A stretch of 64,000 nucleotides of DNA, from positions 620,001 to 684,000 of the forward strand of contig MCFH01000001.1 in NCBI GenBank assembly GCA_002104945.1, read 5' to 3'. A program made the translations under genes and the position numbers. Of the stretch, positions 54,813-64,000 are shown piece by piece. The stretch comes from Piromyces finnis (lineage: Eukaryota > Neocallimastigomycota > Neocallimastigomycetes > Neocallimastigales > Neocallimastigaceae). The stretch's first letter is position 1; each line of letters begins with the position of its first letter. The notes under the pieces are model-generated. The model was not told the origin of the DNA, ran no database searches, and saw only the letters and a list, made by a program, of their open reading frames with translations.

Positions 54813-56435
54813 TTACTTTGATTCAGCAGCTTTACCTTTCTTTTTTGATTTTAATGTTGGTGGTTTATAAGACATTCTCTTTTTTAAATAATCTTCAGCT
54901 TCAACCTTTGCTGATGATTTATTATTTAATTGATGTAATAAAGAACGAGCCTTAATTTCTTTACATTTTGGCCTTTGTAAATTATTTATATTCATTATTA
55001 TTAGTTAGTAGAGTAGTAGTAGTAGTAGTAGTAGTATTGATAAATTAAAAAAAAAAAATAGTTAGAATAATAAAAGTTTAAAGTTAAATTATTTTAAATA
55101 AAATGATTTATTATAGTTAAAATTGATATTGAATATATTATATTCAAGTTCATACATATGTCTTTCAGCAACTTGGGCATCAAATCTTCTATTACAACTT
55201 GGACATGTTACATAATCTTCATATAAATCAATTTCTGGTGATTCAGTAATCTTTTCAGGTTCACGGCTAGCCAATGAAGAAGAAGATCTTTGAGATGTTT
55301 CCTTTTTATCTTTTTTACCTGAAGAATAAGATGAAGAAGAAGATTTCTTCTTATTTGGTTCCTTTGCAGCTCTAATCATATTTATAAATCTTTCATGCTT
55401 AACACGCCATGAAGTTTGTTTTTTTGCTGGTTTTATTGGTTGTTCCTATATATATATATTTATATTTATAAAAAGAATAAATTAATACAAAAAAAAAAAA
55501 AAAAAAAAGATAATAGATTTCATTTTTATTTAATACCATTGGTCCCCTTAATAATTCTTCTGTCTTCTTTTCTTTCATGAATTTTTCGAGATCAGTACCC
55601 TTAGCTCTTGCTTGAGATGTATTAAATACTTTTCTCTTTTTTTGTCCTTTTTGGCATGCAGTAATGTGACGATTCTATATTTCATTTATAATAAAAATAG
55701 ATAATTATTTAAGTTAATAAGTTAATAACCCATATTAAAAAGAATATTATCATACATATAATTATTGCCATTATTAAAATACTTTTATTTTTATATACTA
55801 TTATTCTTACCAAACTATCAATAGCAAATTTTCTATTACAAATTGGACAAGGTTCTAATTTAATTTCGAGTACTTCTTCTTGTTCATTAACACCAATAAC
55901 ACTTGGTACACTTGTTACAACACCAGGTTTTGATGATCTATTTGCAGATGATGCTCTAGAATTATTATTATAATTTATATTATTATAATTACTATTCATA
56001 TTCATGTTGATATTATTATTATTGTTGTTGTTGTTGTTGTTGTTGTTGTAGTTGTAGTTCATAGTATTATTCATGTTATTATTTATATTATTTATATTTC
56101 CATTTATATTATTTTGTTGCATTATTTGATTATTAAAATAATTGTTTGCATTCATTGTATTTATATCATTTATTATCATAGGATTTCTATTACTCATAGC
56201 ATTATTCATAACATTATTATTGTTGTTGTTGCCATTATAATTATTCATGCTGTAACCATATGGCTGATTATTATTAATACCATTAAAACTATCTTGATGA
56301 TTTGGTATAGGATAGTTTTGAATATTATTCATAGTTATACTGTTGTTATTATGGTTAGGGTTACTGGAATTGTTATTAATATCATTATATATTGGAGAAT
56401 TTGTATTGTTATTATTATTATTGTTATTATTATTA

Positions 56436-56503
<68 letters not shown>

Positions 56504-58130
56504 ATTTCCTTCATTAATATTATAATTATTCATCATATTAAAGTTTTCATTTATATTATTTTGAATACTCATTTTTGACATATTATTAATGAGATTTTGG
56601 GTACTGTCATGTCTTAAATTTACGCCATTAGAATGATTTATAGAGGATTGATTATTACTATTATTATTATATTCCATGGAATAATTATTAATTGGATTTA
56701 TACTATTTATAGCATCATTATTACGTTCATTATTATTTAATTGATCTGCTATATTATTGTTGTTGTTGCAATTATTATTATTGTTGTTGTATGAAGATTG
56801 ACTTTGTTTATTAACATTATCCGAATTGTAATTTGGATTATTATTATTATTATTATTATTATCATTATAGAATGATGAACTTTGCTGTAGAGGTTGTTGT
56901 TGTCCATGAGATTGTTGTTGATTACCGATTGGTTTTAATGGTTTCCATGAATTATCATGAATTTGATTTTCCACATGGCCTAGAGTAGGTAAAGAACGCA
57001 TAGGCTTAAGAAATTTAGAATTTGGATCAAAATTAGGATTTATTTCTTTAATATTATTTGGAACATTACTAAAACTTTGAGATCTTTCCATAGGTACTGA
57101 CATTGGTATAGGCATTGGCATTGGAAGAGAAGATGATGATGAATACATCTGATAAGGATTTTCACGTCCCATAATAATACTATTTCTGTTACTATTATTA
57201 TTACTATTATTAGAATATACTAAATTTAATCCAGGATTATTATTATTGCAAGGTAGATTTTCATTACCATTTATAGACATTTCACTCTCATTAGAAGATA
57301 TTGAATTGTTAGATGAAATTGGAGGTAATAAATTTAATTGATTCAATTTTCCATTACTCATATTTAATGACATAGCATTAGTCATTGAATCTACATTTAA
57401 TTTTCCTAAATGTTTTCCATTAATATTTGAATGAAGTCCTTTGCAAGTTCTAATATGTGATGATAATTTATTATATGGAACTTGTTGTAAACCTAAATTG
57501 TAAATATAATAAAAAAATTATAAAGATTGCTTTCATTAATTTTTTATATATTAAAAATTATTTTTTTATTAATATTTCATTTTACATATAAAGAAAAAAA
57601 AAACATTTAATTAATATTTACAATTGGAACATGGATAAGTTGGGTTATTATATAAAATTTGATTCTTTATATTATTAACATGAAAAAGATTAGATGAAAT
57701 TTGATTCGGACGAGAAAAATGTTTTTTCATACACCTTTAACATGTTTAATAAAAAAAAAAAAAGATGATAGTAACATTTGATAAATGTTTATTTCAATTT
57801 ATTTTATTTAAATTTTATTTTTAAATTTAGTTTAATAATAAAGTATTATAGTTAGTATGAAATAACATTAGTTATATTTAAAACTAAAACTAAATAAAAT
57901 GTATAATAAAATGTAAAAATTACATACATTTTTTGGTGAGATGGGATGGCAGCTTTAGGAAATCCATTTCCACAAATATGACATAAATGAAAATAATTTT
58001 TATTACTATCATTATTATTTGTAGTATTGCCTGAGTTAGGAAGGTGTAAATTATTAGGATCATTATTTAATAAGGATCCATTTATAATACCATCATTAGT
58101 GGTATAATCTGAGTATTCTGTATTTAACAT
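54813..58130 (-). CDS. ZC2HC1-type protein with four C2HC zinc fingers
   Basis: Minus-strand exons 57928-58130, 57622-57734, 55811-57492, 55537-55674, 55156-55445 and 54813-54972 join in phase to 861 residues. Four fingers of the form C-X2-C-X11-H-X3-C are seen: CHICGNGFPKAAIPSHQKMC at 50-69, a second at about 102-121 starting CSNC and ending HIRTC, CPICNRKFAIDSLNRHITAC at about 651-670, and CPSCNRRFDAQVAERHMPKC at about 791-810. Three of the four are completed only across splice junctions, which supports the gene model. The KKRKVFNTSQARAKGTDLE and SWRVKHERFINMIRAAK stretches after finger 3 are typical of the ZC2HC1 (FAM164) family. Between fingers 2 and 3 lies about 500 residues of Asn-rich low-complexity sequence including a poly-Asn tract of roughly 30 residues. 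ZC2HC1 proteins are poorly understood; some are linked to cilia, so a flagellar role is possible but unproven. Confidence 0.86.
55011..55035. repeat. (AGT)n trinucleotide run
   Basis: About eight TAG/AGT units in the last intron (54973-55155) of the ZC2HC1-type gene. Confidence 0.85.
56409..56502 (-). repeat. AAT codon expansion encoding poly-asparagine
   Basis: Nearly pure ATT (plus strand), read as AAT codons with a few AAC on the minus strand. It encodes the poly-Asn tract of the ZC2HC1-type protein. Mixed AAT/AAC codons at one end indicate some age there; the pure AAT section may be a recent expansion. Confidence 0.9.
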
Positions 58131-58926
58131 ACTTTATTAAATAATAAGTATCAATAAAATATATATATATTTTTTTTTTCTTTTTGATTTGTATTAAAAG
58201 ATGAATATTTATGTTATTTTATCAAAGATAAAAAAAATAAAATAAAAAAGAAAAAAAATAAAATAAAATGAATAATCTATAATTATTAATTTATTTATAA
58301 TAAAAGTTTAAATAAAATTAGGTGATGAATGTTTTGTTAATAAAACATTAAGGAATAATATGAGAAAACATAATTAATTATAATACATAATATATTATAG
58401 TAAATATTAAGTTTCATATTTTTTAATTTATCAATAAATAAAAAAATAAAATTATTATCATGAAAGTTATTATATATATAATGTTATGCTTTTGTATATT
58501 TTATTAAGATTTTTTAACTTTTAACAACTAATAAAAAAATTGTTTTTGTTTTATTTTAAAATAAAAAAAATTTTAATTAAAACTAATGGTTAGAATTAAA
58601 TTAATTGTAATATTTTTGATCAAGGGTTAAAATTTAATTATTATAACATTTAGAGCAGCAAAAATGAAAAAATATGGATTTAAATATTTTATTATTTACT
58701 TTTAACTTTTTTTTTTTTTTTTTCTTTTTATTAAATTATTTGTTAAAATAAAATTAAATATGAACTATTCTAATTAAAAAAATATATAATTTATTGAAAT
58801 ATTGTTATGTAAAATATGTTTTTAATTGTAATGTTTTGAATTAATATTAATAATAATATATTCTGTATTAATGATGATTTATTAATACATCATTATTTCG
58901 TTATTTTAGGTTATTATCATTTTGTT
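58131..58926. other. spacer between IFT38 3' end and ZC2HC1-type 5' end
   Basis: AT-rich, no gene seen. Contains an (AT)n patch at about 58160-58169 and T-run at 58708-58723. Confidence 0.5.
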
Positions 58927-61399
58927 TTAAAAGTCATTGTCACTTAAATCATCATCGTCATCATCGTCATCTATATTATCATCATCATTGTCATCATCAT
59001 CAGAAGTTTCTGAATTATCTTCATCATCTAAATCATCATTATTGTTTAGTTCATCGTTACTATTATCCATTTTATCATTATCTGACCCTGAATCAGAATC
59101 ATCATCGAGTTGCAATCCTTTACCTCTTTTTATTTTAATTTCACTATCGCTATCAGAATTTGATAAATCAGAATCTAAACTATCATCAACATTCTATTAA
59201 TTTATATTATATAGTATATTAATATTGATTTTAAAAAGATATATACACATATATTATATTATTAATTTATATTCTATCTACTACTATTATATTATTCTAA
59301 TATTTTTTTTATATGTACATCTGATGAAAGTTCATTATCACTGTCTCCGTCAGATTGAAATACACTTTGGGATTTCAATTGATTTTCTATTTTGTTAAAC
59401 ATTATATAAATGAAATTAATTGAATATATATACACATATTAAATAATTTTGAGAATTTTTAAAATTTAGATGTAATATAAACAAATTAAATACCTTTAAG
59501 TTCCTTTTCTCCTCTAAGCATCTTCCATTCTTCTTCTCTTAATTTATTTTGCATTTTCTTTAAATTCATTTCGTTCTCCTATTAAAAACAATAATAAATG
59601 ATAACAATATACAATAATATTATTAGATATATATAAATATTCTATATATATATTAAATCACTATAATTATTTTTTGTTAATATATACGTCAGATTTGTCT
59701 TGTTCTAATCTATTATATTCTTCTAATTGTTGTTCTAAATATGTTAAGTTTCTGTATTTGTCCATATATTCTTGATACAAAACTTTTAAATCTTCTTCTA
59801 ATTTTTCATAGTCTTCCATAAATGTTGGTCTTTAATAATGAAAATTTTATAATTATTATAAATCATTACGTTCATTATGATAAAATATTTAGATGTGATA
59901 ATTTCATTTTCAATAATAATAATAATAATAAAAAAATACCTAACACTTTTAAGACTTTTTAATCTTTTTTCAGCTCTATCTAATTCTACTTTTCTCTTTT
60001 GTATCTTTCCTTTTAAATTTACTTCATCAGCAGATAGATTTTCCAATTTTAGTTGTGTTTCTGTTAATTTTTGTTGTATTTGAAGTAAAGCATGGTTAAC
60101 ATCACTTTCCATTGATGATAATTCAAATGGTTTTGACAATACTAAGGCTCTCATTTCCTTTTATATATATTTTAATAGAATATTGAAATTATTTAATATT
60201 ATTTATACAAATAGAGGTAATTTAAAGCATCATATTAAATTAAAAATAAAAATAATTTATTTTCTATAATTATTATATGATAATTATTTTGATATTTACT
60301 CTTAATTCAACTTCTTTTTCTAATAAGTCATATAAATTAGCACCTCTTGTTGTTATTTCAGCTGAAAGTGCTCTGCATGTTTTTAAGTCTGATAATTTAC
60401 TTTGAATATTCGTTGGTGTTATTATTGAATCCTTGATATTATAGATAAATTTTTAAAAAAGATAAAAATGCATTTTTTTTTTTTTTTTTTTTTTTTTTTA
60501 GGTTAGAATCCCATTATTTTTGTTATTATATTTTATATAGTATAATGTCTTTTAATTAAACCAACATCTATTATTTCTGTTTCTAAATTTTTAGCTTTAA
60601 ATAATTCATTTGCTATTTTAAGTAATTCTTTCACAGCATATCCATCGGCCATATATAATTTTTTTGGGTTTAGTTTGATGTTTGCTTTAGTAGTCTATTA
60701 TATAGTTAACAATATTTAATAATATAATATAATATATTATGACAACCATTTTTTTTATATATATTTTTGATTCATATTTGATATATAATATAGAGATAAT
60801 ATAGATATATAAATATATATATTTAAACAGATGAAAATAGTATTTTTTTAGTATTATAATTTATATTTAATTTATATAAAAATTTAATTCCAAAGTAAAC
60901 TTCATTTTTACCATATAACTTGTAATTGTTTTAATGAATACAATAGGATCATTTTCTGAACTTAAATCGTTTAATACTTCAATTGCTGGATCATAACTAG
61001 TTTTATAAATATATACAAAAAATATATTATTATGTATTATATTAATACGCATAATATCAATTATTAATTAAAGATTTACGGGAATTCTTTTATTATTATC
61101 ATTATTTATTATATTATATTTATATATTGATGATGGATTGAAATTTTTATTGCCTTCCTTATTCTACCTTTTTACCAACCAAAACAATATTTCAGAAACA
61201 AAATTGAAATCTGGGGTCCTGAATGAATCTATAGATATTAATTTTGGATATCCTAAGGATTTCATTTTTTCAATAAAATCTAATGTTCAATTATTAATAT
61301 GGATAGAAAGTTTTTGAGAATGATGAACTATTAAAAACGTTAATATATTTTGTAATATTAAATGAATATATAGGTACTTTTCTTTTCTCGATATGACAT
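58927..61399 (-). CDS. IFT38: intraflagellar transport protein 38 (CLUAP1/qilin)
   Basis: IFT-B subunit needed to build flagella. Minus-strand exons 61378-61399, 61168-61279, 60912-60996, 60566-60694, 60300-60431, 59940-60157, 59688-59829, 59494-59578, 59319-59386 and 58927-59193 join to 419 residues (human CLUAP1 about 413). Residues 1-100 are the calponin-homology-like N domain: [20 protein letters not shown] and [20 protein letters not shown], then [20 protein letters not shown]. Residues about 150-330 are the coiled coil, with [19 protein letters not shown] and [11 protein letters not shown], then [19 protein letters not shown]. The C terminus (about 335-419) is extremely acidic, mostly Asp with Asn and Ser, as in the family. 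The first exon is just 22 bases; its splice restores the conserved Asn (KKNF). The donor after exon 4 is GTTGGT rather than GTA. Fits a zoosporic fungus. Confidence 0.95.
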
Positions 61400-62196
61400 G
61401 TTTATTTAATTTAAATATATAGAATTAATAGATTATTCAAGTTTTAATATTATTATTTATAGTTATATTCTAAAGGTATATTGCTATAAAGATTGTTAAT
61501 AAAAAAAAAAAAGACTTCTGTAGAGTTTATTTTTTAAAATTAATTATAAATGAAAATTTTATTTATTATATTTTTTTTTTTATTTATTAAAATTTTTACT
61601 ATAAAAAAATCATAAAAATTAATTAAATAAATTTGAAAAAAAAAAAAAAAATGAGTAAATATATAATTCGGAGATTCAACATGAAGAATTAAAATCCATG
61701 ATTAAGTATTAATGTAGAAACAATAAACTATATGTGTGTTACAATAAAAAAATGGTTTAAAATTTGTATATTATTAAAGTGAATATACATTATTCAAAGT
61801 AACACCAACTTTTTTTTTTTTTTTTACAACTATTTTGAATAAATCTTAAATATAAAGTTTATATATTTATATAAATAAATTTAAAATGTTATTACTGTTA
61901 TTATTGTAAAAAAGCACAAAAATAAAACCCTTTAATTGCAGATAAATAAGAAATTAATTACTATTATTGAAAAGTTTTTTTTTTATTATGTCTTTATATT
62001 ATTATTATTATTATTATTATTTAATAATAGCTATTATCATATTTATATATATATATATATATGCAATAAATTATAATAAATATAGAAAATATTGTAATAC
62101 TATAACTTAATATTAATTTTTATTTAATAATAATAATCCTTAATTTAAATAATTAAAAATCGATTTAAAAGAATATTAACCATTATAAATATTCGC

Positions 62197-62230
<34 letters not shown>

Positions 62231-62312
62231 CTTTCTTTTTTCTTTTTCTTAATTTATAATTTTACATTAAATATAATACATCCATATGCAAGGAAATATG
62301 TGTTTAAGCTTT
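61400..62312. other. spacer between PQ-loop gene and IFT38
   Basis: AT-rich intergenic sequence with A- and T-runs, a TTA run (about 61998-62020) and (AT)n near 62046-62061. It should hold the IFT38 promoter. No gene seen. Confidence 0.5.
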
Positions 62313-63316
62313 TTAATCATCACTATCATTATCATTATCATTATCATGATTATCATTATTAATGAATGGTTGTTGTTCTTGGTTAATATCTCCGTTTATA
62401 TTCTAAATTTTATATGTATTATGTAATTTAAAAAAAAAAAATTAGTATATTGTATAATAATATATTATATTGTTTTTAATTATTATTAGATAAGAATATA
62501 AAAATAATTTTATAGAATAACTAATATAAATTATGATATTTACATAGTTTGGTGATGATGTTTCAATACTCCAGTAATGAATACACTGCATAATAATTAA
62601 AAAGTCAATAAATAATTGGAAGAAACCACAATATATAAATTGACTTGGTGAATTATTTAAAATGAAATATCCAGTCTTGAAGGAATCTCCTAAAACCCAT
62701 GTTAATAATAATGTTTTACTGATAGAAGTATGTTTTCACAATTTATTTTAATATTTCATTATTTATATAATGTAGTTTTGTTGTATAATAAATTATAAAT
62801 ATAATCATTTATATTTCATTAGAAATTACTAATATTTCTTTCTTATATCAATAATATGATTATTTTATAAATTATTACCTGAAACCTTTTGATGAGCGTT
62901 GTTTTTTAATCTTTAAAAGTTGTGGAATTCCTAAGGTAGCTTCTATGCCTAAGGCTAATGAACCTAAAAGAGAAGGATAGGTTTCACTATTTAATAACAT
63001 AATATTGAATAAAGAAAGAACAATACAAAGCCATGAAAGAATAGTCAAATAAGCATTGAATGAAGTCCATTTCCAGAATTTTTTCCAGTATTTTTTATCA
63101 AAAACATAAAAGAAATTAAAACCATAAAAAGGATTTTCTCCGAAGAATTCATTACTATTGGAGGTATTTATGCAAATATTTAATAATAAAAGTTGCATAA
63201 TTATCATGACTATAGCTTGGAATAATAATGCTTTACTAAAATGATTTAATAACCTATAATTAATTTTTTAAGAATTTCATAAAAACATTTATTATTAATT
63301 TCCATATATAATAAAT

Positions 63317-63359
<43 letters not shown>

Positions 63360-63791
63360 CTATTATAAAAATTTATAGTATTTAAAATATATTATAATTT
63401 ATAATAAATTATTTAAAAAATCTATATTATGAAGATATAAAGAATAAGTAATTTTACCAAAAGAAGACACGAATTATATTACTAAATAATAAAATTCCAC
63501 ATATAGCTAGTGAAAAACCTTCTGAAGATTTTGTCTTTATAACAGTATAATATTGGTCAATATATCTATTGACATTAAAGATTGTATTTTTTTTTTTTTT
63601 TTTTAAATTTTAAAATTAATACAGAATAATTATATTATTACATTACTACATTACTATAGACGATTAAATTTTAAGTTTTTTTTTATAAAATAAATTTAAA
63701 TGATATTTATATTATATTATATATAAAACTTTATCAATTTATAGTACCCTATAATAGGACCAAAAACCATGCAAACATCAACAAGAAACAT
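62313..63791 (-). CDS. PQ-loop membrane transporter, SLC66A2/PQLC1 type
   Basis: Minus-strand exons 63748-63791, 63458-63565, 62879-63253, 62544-62718 and 62313-62402 join in phase to 263 residues (human PQLC1 about 271). The protein has about seven membrane helices arranged as two PQ-loop triple-helix bundles. PQ-loop 1 is GYIDQYYTVIKTKSSEGFS, in which the canonical Pro of PQ is replaced by Asp; PQ-loop 2 is LGIPQLLKIKKQRSSKGFS with the motif intact. KFWKWTSFNAYL precedes the second bundle and LGDSFKTGYFIL follows it, both matching the SLC66A2 branch rather than cystinosin or Rtc2-type lysosomal transporters. The C-terminal tail is hydrophilic with DNDNDND repeats. The human protein is implicated in endomembrane lipid/trafficking control; transport substrate is not established. 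The gene looks complete, ending 209 bases before the window end. Confidence 0.93.
63316..63353. repeat. poly-T tract in PQ-loop gene intron
   Basis: A run of more than 30 T on the plus strand within the intron 63254-63457, i.e. a poly-A run in the transcript. Confidence 0.85.
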
Positions 63792-64000
63792 TCTAATTTA
63801 TATATTATATATCATATATTATTTATAAGATAATAATTATTACTTTAATTAAATAGTTTTACTTAGTTTACGTTATATTATTTATCTTAGTACCTTTTTT
63901 TTTTTTATTTCCTTCTTTTAAACTAATTTAGTGTAAATGTAATTTTGTTATATTTTTTTATATTAACTTTAATAAATACTGAAAGAAAAGTTATTATTTT

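Noticed and set aside
56114-56578. Plus-strand isoleucine-rich 154-codon ORF
   Set aside because: Antisense shadow of the Asn-rich region of the ZC2HC1-type gene.
58937-59200. Plus-strand serine-rich 87-codon ORF
   Set aside because: Antisense shadow of the Asp-rich tail of IFT38.

Overview
The window reads as nuclear DNA of an anaerobic gut fungus (Neocallimastigomycota). The evidence is the extremely AT-rich, homopolymer-rich non-coding DNA, short AT-rich introns, asparagine-rich proteins, a pyruvate formate-lyase with an organelle-targeting leader (hydrogenosome metabolism), the fungal alpha-aminoadipate lysine pathway (saccharopine dehydrogenase), a polarisome scaffold (Spa2), and flagellar genes (IFT38/CLUAP1 and a giant CFAP54-like protein) expected in a zoosporic fungus. 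The genus cannot be told from the sequence.

Layout. 1-1793: AT-rich leader holding a strong inverted repeat (579-647). 1794-4217 (+): intronless pyruvate formate-lyase. About 4766-10345 (-): LINE-type retrotransposon with one intact 1508-codon ORF, next to a second copy of its 3' end. 11044-12922 (-): LYS9, 4 exons. 14665-26171 (+): giant CFAP54-like axonemal gene, 5 exons, 3527 aa. 26747-27960 (+): ARPC5 of the Arp2/3 complex. 30706-34622 (+): SPA2, 13 exons. 36506-38176 (+): PEX2 peroxin, 6 exons. 39861-41623 (+): SR splicing factor. 42385-44712 (-): cytosolic seryl-tRNA synthetase. 45535-50879 (+): importin-11/Kap120, 21 exons, one of them bounded by a textbook U12-type AT-AC intron. 52894-54228 (+): unrecognised multi-pass membrane protein. 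54813-58130 (-): ZC2HC1-type four-zinc-finger protein with a long poly-asparagine tract. 58927-61399 (-): IFT38/CLUAP1. 62313-63791 (-): PQ-loop transporter of the SLC66A2/PQLC1 type.

Most genes are interrupted, so their proteins had to be assembled by joining exons. For every spliced gene the exon phases close exactly into one frame with no stop, and lengths fall close to family norms (for example IFT38 419 aa, importin-11 981 aa, ARPC5 146 aa, PQLC1-like 263 aa). Genes are separated by 0.5-2.7 kb of nearly pure A/T with many microsatellites. I found no tRNA, rRNA or CRISPR array.

How the genes relate: there is no operon logic. By theme there are flagellum genes (CFAP54-like, IFT38, possibly ZC2HC1), polarity and actin genes (SPA2, ARPC5), metabolism (PFL, LYS9), and housekeeping (SerRS, importin-11, SR protein). 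The most striking observations are the minor-spliceosome AT-AC intron in importin-11, a well-conserved PEX2 in an apparently anaerobic organism, and an intact LINE with tandem 3'-end copies.
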